A DNA stretch of 64,000 bases from Rossellomorea pakistanensis (GTDB taxonomy: Bacteria > Bacillota > Bacilli > Bacillales > Bacillaceae_B): contig NZ_JAFBDZ010000002.1 of the NCBI RefSeq assembly GCF_016908495.1, positions 496,001 through 560,000 on the forward strand. Direction: 5' to 3'. The notes beneath the pieces are model-generated. The model searched no databases. It was given only the letters and a program-made list of their open reading frames with translations, and was not told the DNA's origin. Of this stretch, positions 44,383 to 53,726 are shown one piece after another. The position numbers were made by a program, and so were the translations under genes. Numbering within the stretch: position 1 is the first letter of the stretch; each line of letters opens with the position of its first letter.

Positions 44383-45294
44383 TTATTTTTTGCCTGCGAG
44401 ATTCGTATCCATAGTTGCTTTGCTTTTTTTTGTACTTTCGAGTAAGGGGGTTTTCTTAACCGCTTCTATTAAGCGATCAATATCTTTAATAATTGGAACA
44501 AGGGTTATAATAAATCCCCCTTTTTCAAAATCCCTTCTAAAAAAATGGTAGCGTTTTACGCCTATTGCTTTTGTTGCTTCAAATAGTGCCGCTTGTCTTT
44601 GACCGAAATTATCTAAGGTTATTCGGAGATGTTCCTCATTAGGCTTAATGATAACAGCAATTCCTTCTTTCTCAAACAAATCGGATGCATGATCAAAACC
44701 TAAAAGATTCGAAATGAAAATTCCCTCTACAAAAAGCTCTGAGTCCTTTATTGTAACAGTTCCCCGTTCTACCTCAGCAATATCCCCAATTGTTTTTCCC
44801 TTAGAAAATCTTTTTAAAATATAAAAAACGATAAATCCAACTAAAATACCAGCTAAAATATTAATCCAGTTATACTTAGTATTTACAAGTTGTATGGTTA
44901 GAGAGGTTGTAAAGGAAACAATTAAGGCAAAATAATTCCGTGCCTCAAATGTTTTTGAGATACCATCAATATAAGCAGCTCCTCGGTAAGCATACTCTGT
45001 ATCCTCTAAGTCCTTTAAGCTTTCCCTTTCTGCTTTTCTTACATCTCTAAATTGTTGTATAGCGAGAGCTAAGAATGTTACGGCAACAAAGTTTTTCGTC
45101 ATTAAAGCTGGGATGGCCACTGCACCAAGAGAAGCAGCTATAAATCCAGTAACGAGTTGGATTAAATAACCATTTGGGAAGCTTGGATATTGTCTGAAAT
45201 CCTCTTTAACGGTGAAAATCCTTGCCATTGTACCAACAAGTACAGCTGTTACGATCATAATGATATGTTCAGTAGAAATCCATTCCTTATTCAT
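44383..45294 (-). CDS. YIEGIA-domain membrane protein
   Basis: 303 aa from ATG 45294, seven bases after GGAG; a longer frame to 45312 has no SD. Several membrane segments (about 10-30, 45-85, 120-160), the name-giving motif in variant form (YIDGISKTFEARNYFALIVS), then a cytosolic domain with ITLDNFGQRQAALFEATKAI. The family is linked to sporulation in Bacilli. Third gene of the leftward operon after the MFS transporter and its capping subunit. Confidence 0.8.
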   Translation of the reverse strand: MNKEWISTEHIIMIVTAVLVGTMARIFTVKEDFRQYPSFPNGYLIQLVTGFIAASLGAVAIPALMTKNFVAVTFLALAIQQFRDVRKAERESLKDLEDTEYAYRGAAYIDGISKTFEARNYFALIVSFTTSLTIQLVNTKYNWINILAGILVGFIVFYILKRFSKGKTIGDIAEVERGTVTIKDSELFVEGIFISNLLGFDHASDLFEKEGIAVIIKPNEEHLRITLDNFGQRQAALFEATKAIGVKRYHFFRRDFEKGGFIITLVPIIKDIDRLIEAVKKTPLLESTKKSKATMDTNLAGKK

Positions 45295-45339
45295 TGTTTC
45301 ACTCCAACACATTTCTATAGATTACTTAAATGACAAAGT

Positions 45340-45621
45340 TTAATTTTCATCTTCCTTATTCAGATTTACTTTTTTGCACCCGATGTATAAACATGAAAAT
45401 ATTTCCAAGTCAGGCTTTGCTTTAGCTAATCCTTTTATATAAGGAGTAACCAAATCTTTAAAATCCTCACCTACTCCTTCTTCTTCCAATATTCCGTAAA
45501 CATATAACTTTTTTTCATCAAATAAGAATGCTACATTCCCGACAGCTTTATTATGGGAATTTACGACATTTAACACTTGGAATTGAGGGCTTACGACCTC
45601 AGGTGAAAAATAGATTTGCAA
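45340..45621 (-). CDS. Capping complex subunit for YIEGIA
   Basis: 93 aa from TTG, AGGAGGAG six bases upstream. Soluble, mixed alpha/beta (VSPQFQVLNVVNSHNKAVGN; KKLYVYGILEEEGVGEDFKD). Length, sequence pattern and pairing with a YIEGIA protein match the small partner annotated as capping complex subunit. Lies 14 bp after the MFS gene. Confidence 0.75.
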   Translation of the reverse strand: MQIYFSPEVVSPQFQVLNVVNSHNKAVGNVAFLFDEKKLYVYGILEEEGVGEDFKDLVTPYIKGLAKAKPDLEIFSCLYIGCKKVNLNKEDEN

Positions 45622-45635
45622 ACCAATCTCCTCCT

Positions 45636-46880
45636 TTACGTAAACTGCATTTTTTCAAACAGCGTGTCCCTTTCCTCTGATGGTTCTTTTTTACTTACTT
45701 GAATGAGCATGAGGCATAATAACCCAACAAACAGAGTTAAACCTGCATTTGTCAAGAACATACCCGTTCGTGACCACTCCATTAATGCACTAAAAATAGG
45801 AGGACCGATCGCAACGCCCAAAAATCGAACAGATCCATATAATGACGTAACAAATCCTCTTCGCTCTGATGGAACTGAACCCGTAATAAAGCTATTAATG
45901 CAGGGGAGCACAAGTCCTGTCCCAATACTGCTAATGGCAAGAACAGCAAAAAAAGGAACTAGATTTTTGAATAGAATCAGTAACGAAAAAGAGGTAGTCA
46001 TTAATAGCAAGCCAAATATAATTAACCTTTTCATTAACTTCATGTTTTTCCCAATTTTGCTTCCGGTTATATAAGATGTAATCGTCATAAAAAGAAGAGG
46101 AATGGCTAAAATACTTCCTTTCCCAATTCCATCTATTTGATAATCTTTTTCTAGAATGTCAGATATATAAAATAAAATTCCAAATAAAGTAAATAAACAA
46201 GTAGCGCCTGTTAAATAGGCAGCAAATAACCACCGTCCCTCTGTTTTAAAAACGGAGATAAGACCTTTCACATATTTACCTACAGGTTGAGGTTCTTTAT
46301 TAACCTTTTTTTCTTTAATAAAAAAAATGGTTAATAGAATGGAAATAAAGCAAAAAACCGGAAAGGCAAAAAATGCTGCGTACCAGAAGAGAAGGGCTAC
46401 TAGAGAACCAATAATAGGGCTAATAACCTTTCCAAAGCCATTGGATGCTTCTACCAATCCCAAGACCCTGCTTTGTTCTCCCCCTTTAAACAAATCCCCT
46501 GTTAATGCCATTGCAATTGGTGCTGTTCCTGCGCCGCCAATTCCCTGCATAATCCTTCCTGCTAGAATCCATGTATATGAGTTGGTAAACCATGCTGCTG
46601 CGGCTCCCGCCAAAATGCCCCCAGCCCCATACAAAATAAGAGAGGGTACAATTATGGCTTTTCGTGAAAACCGATCAGATAAATATCCCAATACCGGAAT
46701 TGAAATAGCAGCTGCAATTGAAAACACGGAAATAATTAGGCTTATTTGAAATTGAGATACATCAAGTTCAGTTTTCATTTTCGGAAGAATAGGAATTAAC
46801 ATCGAATTTCCTAAGACAAGAATAAGGGGAATGGACCCGATTGCTAAAATTGTCATCCCATTCCGTTTTTTCTTTGGCAA
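45636..46880 (-). CDS. MFS transporter, YitG-like; candidate sulfolactate transporter
   Basis: 414 aa from TTG, GGGGGG seven bases upstream. Twelve membrane segments, [20 protein letters not shown] at loop 2-3, [19 protein letters not shown] at TM4. Paralogue of the gene at 24929-26143. In Bacillus subtilis an MFS gene (yitG) belongs to the yit sulfolactate cluster; here the gene is divergent from that operon and leads the capping/YIEGIA genes. Export or forespore delivery of sulfolactate is a reasonable guess, not shown. Confidence 0.83.
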   Translation of the reverse strand: MPKKKRNGMTILAIGSIPLILVLGNSMLIPILPKMKTELDVSQFQISLIISVFSIAAAISIPVLGYLSDRFSRKAIIVPSLILYGAGGILAGAAAAWFTNSYTWILAGRIMQGIGGAGTAPIAMALTGDLFKGGEQSRVLGLVEASNGFGKVISPIIGSLVALLFWYAAFFAFPVFCFISILLTIFFIKEKKVNKEPQPVGKYVKGLISVFKTEGRWLFAAYLTGATCLFTLFGILFYISDILEKDYQIDGIGKGSILAIPLLFMTITSYITGSKIGKNMKLMKRLIIFGLLLMTTSFSLLILFKNLVPFFAVLAISSIGTGLVLPCINSFITGSVPSERRGFVTSLYGSVRFLGVAIGPPIFSALMEWSRTGMFLTNAGLTLFVGLLCLMLIQVSKKEPSEERDTLFEKMQFT

Positions 46881-46919
46881 GAATGTACCCCCCTAACTGT
46901 TAAAATATAAATCTTTTCC

Positions 46920-46949
46920 TATTATTTGAAGTTGGGGCATCGTTTATAC
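46920..46949 (-). promoter_or_regulatory. Possible forespore-type (sigma-F/G) promoter for the MFS-YIEGIA operon
   Basis: Reading leftward, GTATA (46949-46945), a 16-bp spacer and CAAATAATA (46928-46920) resemble forespore promoters. The match is partial and one sigma-A reading cannot be excluded. Confidence 0.3.
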
Positions 46950-47051
46950 AAGGGCAATTGCCTATTTTTTGATGGGTAAAAGCCCATTATCTACACATTC
47001 ACCCATTTTTTGAATAGTCTATCCTAGAAAAATAGAGGAGGCACTTTCCCT

Positions 47052-47822
47052 ATGGAATATTTAGAAATACCGAAAAGGACATCAGGCAATAGAACGTATG
47101 GACTGACTTCAATTATTGATTTAGGAACCCCAATAGGGGACTTGAAAAATATATTAACTGATTATCATCACCTTATAGATATCGCCAAAATTGGAATAGG
47201 CTCTGCTTATGTAACGCCAAATCTAAAGAAAAAGGTTGATCTTTATAAAGGATTTGATATTAAGCCTTATTGTGGTGGAACCTTATTTGAAAAATGTTAT
47301 TACCAAAACAAAATTCCTGAATATCTATCCAGTTTATGCGATTTAGGTATTGAATGGATTGAAGTTTCAAATGGAACGTTAAATATTCCACTGCAGGAAC
47401 GCCTTAAAATCATTTCCCAAATTAAAAAAGATTTTCACGTTATGGCAGAGGTAGGTTCCAAAGATTCCAATCAGGAAATGCCTATTTCAAAATGGAAAGG
47501 AGAAATAAAGCTTTTCCTAGATGCAGGTTGTGAATATGTGATTACCGAAGGAAGAGATTCAGGTACATCTGGTATATATGAAAAAAATGGTGATGTGAAG
47601 TGTGATCTGATTAGTCAGTTAGTTGAAGGAATCGATAGCAAAAAAATCATCTTTGAAGCACCTACTCCAAAACACCAAATGTATTTTATTAAAGAAATTG
47701 GAGCAAATGTCAATTTAGGTAATGTGAAGCTGACCGATGTATTAATTTTAGAGGCTCAGCGTTGTGGACTAAGGAGTGAAACCTTTTATTTGGAGGATCA
47801 TGAATGCAAATTACCTTTATAA
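47052..47822 (+). CDS. comA: Phosphosulfolactate synthase (ComA/YitD)
   Basis: 256 aa. Family features run through the barrel: GLTSIIDLGTPIGDLKNILT, IDIAKIGIGSAY, KPYCGGTLFEKCYYQNKIPEY and VITEGRDSGTSGIYEKNGD. It adds sulfite to phosphoenolpyruvate to give (R)-2-phospho-3-sulfolactate. In methanogens this starts coenzyme M synthesis; in Bacillus the pathway stops at sulfolactate, a spore solute. First gene of a five-gene operon; its 3' end carries the SD of the next gene, which starts 19 bp before its stop. Confidence 0.92.
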   Translation: MEYLEIPKRTSGNRTYGLTSIIDLGTPIGDLKNILTDYHHLIDIAKIGIGSAYVTPNLKKKVDLYKGFDIKPYCGGTLFEKCYYQNKIPEYLSSLCDLGIEWIEVSNGTLNIPLQERLKIISQIKKDFHVMAEVGSKDSNQEMPISKWKGEIKLFLDAGCEYVITEGRDSGTSGIYEKNGDVKCDLISQLVEGIDSKKIIFEAPTPKHQMYFIKEIGANVNLGNVKLTDVLILEAQRCGLRSETFYLEDHECKLPL

Positions 47823-48337
47823 GGCATCTCCCGACACAATGGAATGAGAAAACATGGCTTCAAGGAAGAAGAGATATTGGGCTTTCTCCTATCACTGAAA
47901 TTTTTCAAGAAGGGATTAACCATAATCAGCAACTTCTAAAAATGCTGATTCCCTTTGATTTGGTTTTGGCTAGTACCTTGAAAAGAACCCATCAAACCGC
48001 ACACCTTTATGGTTATCAGGCTGAAACAGAAGCATTATTAGACGAATTGGACTTTGGTCCCTTTGAAGGGCGTACGAAGGAAAAACTCCATGAAGAATAT
48101 GGAGAAAAATGGATTGAGAACCCGAAAGAATTGGTTCTGGGGGAAAGCATCATGAACTTAGAAGAACGGATTAAATTATTTTTAGATAAATATAAGGAAG
48201 CAAACAATGTTTTAGTGTTTGGTCATGGCTCGTGGATCAGAGCCATCGTTTCATATATTCAATACGGACATATAAACAAAATGAATCAAATTACAGTAGC
48301 AAATAATGAGTGCATTACATTGCCTTTCGAATTTTAG
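47804..48337 (+). CDS. Histidine phosphatase family protein, candidate phosphosulfolactate phosphatase
   Basis: 177 aa. Branch-2-like phosphoglycerate mutase fold: catalytic H8 in FIRHLPTQWN (RHL instead of RHG), R61 in STLKRTHQT, the acid region LDFGPFEGRT, and second His H141 in VFGHGSW. It overlaps comA by 19 bp (GGAGG seven bases before ATG, inside comA), implying translational coupling. Bacillus subtilis has ComB (YitC) beside ComA; no ComB is seen here, so this enzyme may dephosphorylate phosphosulfolactate. Family certain, substrate inferred. Confidence 0.85.
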   Translation: MQITFIRHLPTQWNEKTWLQGRRDIGLSPITEIFQEGINHNQQLLKMLIPFDLVLASTLKRTHQTAHLYGYQAETEALLDELDFGPFEGRTKEKLHEEYGEKWIENPKELVLGESIMNLEERIKLFLDKYKEANNVLVFGHGSWIRAIVSYIQYGHINKMNQITVANNECITLPFEF

Positions 48338-48370
48338 GGACAGAGAGGGAAGAAATGGAGGGCTGGATGA

Positions 48371-49078
48371 ATGAATGATGTATTAACTTACGAAAATTGG
48401 AATGAAAAAGAGACAGCCGCCATTATGGATACTCAATCGGATTATATAGATATTTTAAAATGGGCGTTTCGTGAATATGGAGATGAAATCGTGTATGCTT
48501 GCAGCTTCGGAGCCGAAGGGATTGTATTAATAGATTTAATTGCCAAGGTTAACAGAAAAGCAAAAATTATTTTCATCGATACAGGGCTTCATTTTCCAGA
48601 GACATATGAATTGATTGAAAAAGTAAAGGACCGTTATCCTTCGTTACAATTCACAAAAGTGAATCCGATTTCTTTGAAAGAACAATCTAAGTGGCATGGA
48701 GAAGAACTGTGGAACGATAATCCAAATCTTTGCTGTTACATGAGGAAGGTTGTTCCCCTTAAAGAGGGATTAAAGGGTGTAAAAGCCTGGATATCAGGGT
48801 TAAGACGAGAGCAATCACCAACAAGAAGCAATATCCACTATATCAACAAGGATGATAAATTTCAGAAGATAAAAATATGTCCACTTATTCATTGGACCTG
48901 GGAAGATATTATGACCTATATCGATCTAAACAAACTTCCCTATAATCCATTGCATGACAAAGGCTATCCCAGTATCGGCTGTGCCCCATGTACACAGCCA
49001 GTCGCAGAAAATAGTGATCCTCGAGCAGGCAGATGGGCAGGTATTTCAAAATCAGAATGCGGGCTGCATCAAAGCTAG
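48371..49078 (+). CDS. cysH: Phosphoadenylyl/adenylyl-sulfate reductase (CysH/YitB)
   Basis: 235 aa, GGAGGG eight bases before ATG. Nucleotide-binding [14 protein letters not shown] (44-57); iron-sulfur ligands C121-C122 (LCCYMRK) and C204, C207 (GCAPCTQP); catalytic C230 in SECGLH. The CC/CxxC set indicates a [4Fe-4S] enzyme. It reduces APS or PAPS to sulfite, exactly the substrate needed by ComA upstream. Its presence in this operon, rather than with sulfite reductase, points away from cysteine synthesis. Confidence 0.93.
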   Translation: MNDVLTYENWNEKETAAIMDTQSDYIDILKWAFREYGDEIVYACSFGAEGIVLIDLIAKVNRKAKIIFIDTGLHFPETYELIEKVKDRYPSLQFTKVNPISLKEQSKWHGEELWNDNPNLCCYMRKVVPLKEGLKGVKAWISGLRREQSPTRSNIHYINKDDKFQKIKICPLIHWTWEDIMTYIDLNKLPYNPLHDKGYPSIGCAPCTQPVAENSDPRAGRWAGISKSECGLHQS

Positions 49079-49127
49079 AAATGATTATAAACACAAATCT
49101 AATTCAGCTTTCAAGGAGGAAAAGAAC

Positions 49128-50276
49128 TTGAGTGAAAATATACCACATGGCGGTAAATTGGTTAACCGAATGGATCTTACATTTGAAATTGATTTATCAC
49201 TTAACTATGTTGAACTTGATCTTTTGGAATTAAGTGATTTGGAATTAATCGCTAATGGAGGATACAGTCCTCTTAAAGGGTTCATGGAAAAGGCTGACTA
49301 TGACTCTGTTGTTCAAAATATGCGACTGTCAAGCGGACTGCCATGGTCTTTACCGATTACATTAGCTGTTGACAGAAATAAAGCAATGGAACTTAAGAAT
49401 GGTGAAACAATAAATCTCACTCAAAACGGAACCGTTTATGGCGTTATGGATGTAAAGGAAAAATTTCTCCCTGATAAATATGTAGAGGCAAAAATGGTTT
49501 ACGGTACAACCGATCGTAACCACCCAGGTGTAAAAAAACTATTCCAACGAGAGGAAGTTTATATATCCGGGCCGATTACTCTTATAAAAAGGCCAGAAAA
49601 AAACAAGTTTGAAACCTATTATTTAGACCCTATTCAAACAAGGGGGAGGTTTAAAGAATTGGGCTGGAAGACGGTGGTTGGATTCCAAACTCGGAATCCT
49701 GTTCACAGAGCACATGAATATATTCAAAAAACAGCATTGGAAAACGTAGATGGTCTATTTTTAAACCCATTAGTAGGGGAGACGAAATCCGATGATATCC
49801 CTAGTGAAATTCGAGTGAAAAGCTATCAGGTACTACTTGAAAATTATTATCCAAAAGATCGGGTCTTCTTTTCCGTTTTCCCAGCAGCCATGCGTTATGC
49901 GGGTCCAAGAGAGGCGATTTTTCACGCGATTGTAAGGAAAAATTTTGGCTGTACTCACTTTATTGTTGGAAGAGACCATGCAGGAGTAGGAAATTATTAT
50001 GGAACCTATGATGCCCAAAAAATATTTAGTCATTTTAAAGAAGAAGAACTAGGTATTCAACCGCTATTTTTTGAACATAGCTTCTATTGCAAGAAGTGTG
50101 GAAACATGGCATCTAAAAAAACATGCCCACATGATTCGAAAGAACATATTATTTTGTCAGGTACAGTCGTTAGGGGAATGTTAAAAAACGGTGAACATCC
50201 GCCAAAAGAATTTAGTCGTCCGGAAGTAGTAGAAATCCTTATAGAAGGGATGCAGGAAGTTTATACAAAAATATAA
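49128..50276 (+). CDS. sat: Sulfate adenylyltransferase (ATP sulfurylase, Sat/YitA)
   Basis: 382 aa from TTG 49128 after AAGGAGG; the reading frame runs on upstream through cysH territory (to 48954), but that part is not coding for this protein. Active-site motifs [12 protein letters not shown] and [12 protein letters not shown], and a zinc-binding-like [17 protein letters not shown] near the C-terminus, are all present. It forms APS from sulfate and ATP, the first step in the operon's sulfur flow. Confidence 0.94.
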   Translation: MSENIPHGGKLVNRMDLTFEIDLSLNYVELDLLELSDLELIANGGYSPLKGFMEKADYDSVVQNMRLSSGLPWSLPITLAVDRNKAMELKNGETINLTQNGTVYGVMDVKEKFLPDKYVEAKMVYGTTDRNHPGVKKLFQREEVYISGPITLIKRPEKNKFETYYLDPIQTRGRFKELGWKTVVGFQTRNPVHRAHEYIQKTALENVDGLFLNPLVGETKSDDIPSEIRVKSYQVLLENYYPKDRVFFSVFPAAMRYAGPREAIFHAIVRKNFGCTHFIVGRDHAGVGNYYGTYDAQKIFSHFKEEELGIQPLFFEHSFYCKKCGNMASKKTCPHDSKEHIILSGTVVRGMLKNGEHPPKEFSRPEVVEILIEGMQEVYTKI

Positions 50277-50293
50277 GAGGGATGAGGATATTT

Positions 50294-50893
50294 ATGGGAA
50301 TTGCGAATAATATCAGCTGGCATCATACAACCGTTACAAAAGAAGATCGCCATCTCTTAAATGGTCATAAAAGTTGTGTTCTTTGGTTTACAGGATATTC
50401 GGGGGCAGGAAAATCAACATTGGCGAATGCAGTGGACGAAGCTTTGTATAAACAACGTTGCAGAAGTTATGTTTTAGACGGGGACAATATTCGTCATGGT
50501 TTAAACAGTGATTTAAGTTTTCGGGTAGAAGATCGTAAAGAAAATATTCGCAGAATCGGTGAAGTCGCGAAATTACTTGTTGACAGCGGCCAAATTGTTT
50601 CTTCTGCCTTTATTTCTCCTTTTCGAGATGATCGGCAAATAGTCCGAGAGATGTTTAAACCTGAAGAGTTTATTGAAATCTTTTTAAATTGTCCAATTCA
50701 GGTTTGTGAAGACCGGGATCCAAAAGGATTATATAAAAAAGCGAGAAAAGGAGCTATTTCAGATTTTACAGGAATATCTTCTCCTTACGAAATTCCCCAT
50801 AATCCTGAAATCATTATTGAAACGAATAACCTTACGATTGAGCAATCGGTTAATAAAATAGTATCATTTTTAAATGGAAAGAAGATCCTGTAA
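50294..50893 (+). CDS. cysC: Adenylyl-sulfate kinase (CysC/YisZ)
   Basis: 199 aa from ATG 50294 with GAGG six bases upstream; an ATG twelve bases earlier touches its only possible SD. Walker A GYSGAGKST (34-42), then LDGDNIRHGLN and ISPFRDDRQIVREMF, typical of the family. Converts APS to PAPS. Last gene of the operon; its terminator overlaps its own end and the neighbour's stop. Confidence 0.93.
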   Translation: MGIANNISWHHTTVTKEDRHLLNGHKSCVLWFTGYSGAGKSTLANAVDEALYKQRCRSYVLDGDNIRHGLNSDLSFRVEDRKENIRRIGEVAKLLVDSGQIVSSAFISPFRDDRQIVREMFKPEEFIEIFLNCPIQVCEDRDPKGLYKKARKGAISDFTGISSPYEIPHNPEIIIETNNLTIEQSVNKIVSFLNGKKIL

Positions 50894-50912
50894 TAGGGAT
50901 CTTTATTTTTTT
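50882..50912 (+). terminator. Terminator of the sulfolactate operon
   Basis: AAGATCC (50882-50888) pairs with GGATCTT (50897-50903), followed by TATTTTTTT. It begins within the last codons of cysC and ends inside the 3' end of the convergent gene. Confidence 0.75.
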
Positions 50913-51520
50913 CTCCAATTTGGGGATAAGATACTCACTTTTTGAAAGTCAAACTTATAAATAAAGTCAATGATATTGGTCGAAAAAAATTGGCAAATAA
51001 TCGCAAAAACAACAATTTTATAATCGATAACCAGGGCGGTTAATAAAAAAATAAAAAGATTAATCGCCATCATGACTTTTCCAGGGCTCCAATTTTTATA
51101 GGAGGCAATCATCAAGGCCGGAATAACCATCCCTCCGCTAGAAGCTCCTACCCGAATTAGTATCCCTACTCCTATGCCAAAAAAGATACTTCCTGCCATA
51201 ATATCAAAAAGAATATGAACATGTGGGAGTGGAATTTGAGAGGTTAGGACGGTAACGGTTGTCGAGGTGGTGGCAACTGAGAGTATTGTTCGCAAAGTCC
51301 ATATATACCCAAAGTAGTTTAAAGCGAATATTAAAAAAACAGCATTTGCTAACCATAAAGAAAAACCAAGGGGTAATTGAACCCAATAATTCATTAGAAG
51401 AGCTATGCCTGCGGCACCTCCAGAGGGGATGGAGTGGGGAAACAAAAATAAGGACATGGACATGCCTTGTAAGAAGGCCCCAAATAGTAAATAAAAATAG
51501 GTTAATAGCATTTTTCTCAT
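50903..51520 (-). CDS. YitT/YitE-type membrane protein
   Basis: 205 aa with five to six membrane segments. FGAFLQGMSMSLFLFPHSIPSGG and IGVGILIRVGASSGGMVIPA are typical of the YitT (DUF161) group; the C-terminal DUF2179 domain of longer members is missing. A similar protein (YitE) is part of the Bacillus subtilis yit cluster, so its place here, convergent with cysC, is probably conserved. The SD (AAAGGA) is unusually far, about 14 bases. Confidence 0.78.
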   Translation of the reverse strand: MRKMLLTYFYLLFGAFLQGMSMSLFLFPHSIPSGGAAGIALLMNYWVQLPLGFSLWLANAVFLIFALNYFGYIWTLRTILSVATTSTTVTVLTSQIPLPHVHILFDIMAGSIFFGIGVGILIRVGASSGGMVIPALMIASYKNWSPGKVMMAINLFIFLLTALVIDYKIVVFAIICQFFSTNIIDFIYKFDFQKVSILSPNWRKK

Positions 51521-51637
51521 GCTAATTGAAATGTTCCTTTAAACTTATATAGTTAACCTCCATGTCCATTCCCCTCCTAAGACCTTGCTCCTTGTCCATT
51601 TTATGAAAAGAAAAAAAGAATATGCTTGGAAGTAAAT

Positions 51638-51844
51638 TTAAATTTGAATAATCATATAATCGTTATTTTTTAGCTTAACGACATCAGCTTTTAATGCCTT
51701 TGCAATTTCTCCCGTTGTTTCTTTTAGTTCTTCGTCATCCTTTAACTTCAAAAATAAAGGGGATCCGGAAACTTCTCGGCCTTCATTTGCCGTTAAATAA
51801 GCCATAATTTTGTAATTTGGGTTAATGGAAGATTCTCTTCCCAT
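51638..51844 (-). CDS. Small hypothetical protein, 68 aa
   Basis: GGAGGAG six bases before ATG makes this a real gene. Begins MGRESSINPNYKIMAYLTAN and ends VVKLKNNDYMIIQI; soluble, mixed alpha/beta. I do not recognise a family. Stands alone between yitE-like gene and a truncated repeat element. Confidence 0.6.
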   Translation of the reverse strand: MGRESSINPNYKIMAYLTANEGREVSGSPLFLKLKDDEELKETTGEIAKALKADVVKLKNNDYMIIQI

Positions 51845-51872
51845 ATTTACTCCTCCAAAATTTTAATTTATC

Positions 51873-51990
51873 TTAAGGCTGTTTTCGTAAACATTGTTGT
51901 TATTTGAAAAGGGGGTGGTTGGAGCGGAAGGATTTCGCTTTCCGTGTGTCGCGGTGAGCCTCTTCGTGGCCTTCCTTCAGCTTAGGTCTC
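51873..51990. repeat. GC-rich element, truncated copy
   Basis: TTAAGGCTGTTTTCGTAAACATTGTTGTT carries the same terminal motif as copies at 36985 and 43581 (positions 51873-51901), then a shortened GC-rich body (GGAGCGGAAGGATTTCGCTT; CGCGGTGAGCCTC). The distal end is missing. The rest of the gap to manA has only the manA promoter. Confidence 0.6.
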
Positions 51991-52216
51991 ATCTTATCTT
52001 TGGTTGGATATCGGAAATGATTCAATGTAAAATTTGCTAATTAAGTAGAGTACAAATAGTCCCAGAATCATGAATGATAACAATTCAATGGAAGATAGAA
52101 AAAAGTTGATATCCTCTAGGGAGTTTTAAAAGTAAGTGAAATAACCATTCAATAAACCATTATTTGTAACAATCCAAATAGATGAATCCTCTTTACACCT
52201 ATACTAAAATCAGTTT

Positions 52217-52225
52217 TGCTATAAT
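52217..52225 (+). promoter_or_regulatory. Extended -10 promoter for manA
   Basis: TGCTATAAT is a TGnTATAAT extended -10 sequence 50 bp before the start codon. No good -35 at the usual distance. Confidence 0.45.
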
Positions 52226-52275
52226 AGGACATAATATTTTAGATTCAATATATAGAGATGGAGGATTTTATACAT

Positions 52276-53223
52276 ATGAAGCAACCACTTTTTCTTGAGC
52301 CCGTTTTTAAGGAAAGAATTTGGGGAGGTAAAGCCCTTAGTGAGGAGTTTGGCTATGAGATTCCAAGCAATGAGACTGGTGAGTGCTGGGCGATCTCTGC
52401 ACATCCGAATGGACCATCCATAGTGAAAGAGGGCCCGTTTGCTGGAAAGTCTTTGATTCAGCTTTGGGATGAACAGCGTGAGCTTTTTGGAAATTATCAG
52501 TCCGATGTATTTCCGTTATTGACGAAAATTCTAGATGCAAATGCCGATTTATCTGTACAGGTTCATCCTAATGATGAGTATGCGAGCGTTAACGAGAATG
52601 GGGAGCTAGGCAAAACAGAATGCTGGTATATTATTGATTGTAAAGAAGGAGCTGAAATTATCTTTGGACACCATGCTCAATCGAAGGCTGAATTTGTCCA
52701 AAAGATTGAGAACGAAGAATGGGATACACTACTTCGCAAAATAGCGATTAAGCCTGGTGATTTCTTCTATGTACCGAGCGGAACGATTCATGCATTATGT
52801 GAAGGGACATTGGTTCTTGAAACACAACAAAGCTCTGATACGACTTATCGGGTATTTGATTATAATCGTCGAGATGCTGAAGGAAATCTTCGAGAACTAC
52901 ATTTAGAAAAAGCCATAGAGGTTACAACCGTTCCAAATAGGAATGAAGCTGTAGAATCCTTAGTGGAAGAAAAAGATGGAGTGAGAGTTACGAAATATGT
53001 TGAAGCACAATACTTCACTGTTTATAAATGGGAAGTGGAAGGTGAAGCAACATTTAAACAGGACCAGCCATTCTTACTTGTAAGTATTATTAATGGTTCG
53101 GGGAGACTTACGGTTGATAAAGAAACATACGAGGTAAAAAAGGGAGCACATTTTATTTTACCAGCTGAAACAGAGGGTTTTACAATTGAAGGAAAACTAG
53201 AATTGATTGTGTCACATCCTTAA
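52276..53223 (+). CDS. manA: Mannose-6-phosphate isomerase, class I-like short form
   Basis: 315 aa from ATG 52276, eleven bases after GGAGG; an ATG 18 bases earlier overlaps that SD. Metal ligands Q95, H97 (QVHPND), E115 (KTECW) and H172 (IHALCEG) are at the numbering of Bacillus subtilis ManA, which has the same length. It converts mannose-6-P to fructose-6-P, the last step for mannose released by the GH38/GH125 enzymes 2-7 kb downstream. Confidence 0.95.
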   Translation: MKQPLFLEPVFKERIWGGKALSEEFGYEIPSNETGECWAISAHPNGPSIVKEGPFAGKSLIQLWDEQRELFGNYQSDVFPLLTKILDANADLSVQVHPNDEYASVNENGELGKTECWYIIDCKEGAEIIFGHHAQSKAEFVQKIENEEWDTLLRKIAIKPGDFFYVPSGTIHALCEGTLVLETQQSSDTTYRVFDYNRRDAEGNLRELHLEKAIEVTTVPNRNEAVESLVEEKDGVRVTKYVEAQYFTVYKWEVEGEATFKQDQPFLLVSIINGSGRLTVDKETYEVKKGAHFILPAETEGFTIEGKLELIVSHP

Positions 53224-53274
53224 CCAAATAGGGAGCGGTTTCCAAAAGATATTAGAACACAAACAGTCATTATT

Positions 53275-53302
53275 AGGGGAAGAAGCTATATTTTCTTCCC
53301 TT
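53275..53302. terminator. Hairpin between convergent manA and a zinc-finger gene
   Basis: AGGGGAAGAA (53275-53284) pairs with TTCTTCCCTT (53293-53302; one G-U) around eight bases. There is no T tract in either direction, so termination strength is doubtful. Confidence 0.5.
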
Positions 53303-53374
53303 ATATGATGATGAGTGTGATTCAAGTTACTTTTTGAAACAGCTCCGTTATTTATAGTGTCTTTCAGCTCCCTC

Positions 53375-53584
53375 TTATCTAAGATTGTCCCAGTCTGAAT
53401 AAAGTCCACTTCCATTGCAACCGTTACAATTAAATTGATCGGCGCTATAAGAATATTCATTAGCAGGGTAAAGCAAAAAACCACGGCCACGACATTCTGG
53501 ACAGTTATTCGCTTCCTTCATTTTCGAAACATGGTTTTCATACCTTGAAGTTCTCCATTCATTTATGGCATTCAATAAACCCAT
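53375..53584 (-). CDS. Small protein with DnaJ-like zinc-finger repeats
   Basis: 69 aa from ATG 53584, six bases after GAGGTG. Two CxxCxGxG motifs, CPECRGRG and CNGCNGSG, are separated by about 20 residues, as in half of a DnaJ cysteine-rich domain; they should bind one zinc. Function unknown; similar small zinc-finger proteins occur in Bacillus. Confidence 0.65.
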   Translation of the reverse strand: MGLLNAINEWRTSRYENHVSKMKEANNCPECRGRGFLLYPANEYSYSADQFNCNGCNGSGLYSDWDNLR

Positions 53585-53726
53585 TATTTTCACCTCTACT
53601 CTATTTTTTCCTTATTTTGAGTAAAATCTCGAATTTTATACGACCATCTCACTGATCGACTTTGATGAATGAAACCATACATAAAAACAGCTATTTCAGG
53701 AGATACAAATAGTGAGGTGATGAAAA

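Noticed and set aside
48954-49127. N-terminal extension of ATP sulfurylase
   Set aside because: It runs antiphase through the end of cysH; TTG at 49128 has AAGGAGG and gives the usual 382-aa length.
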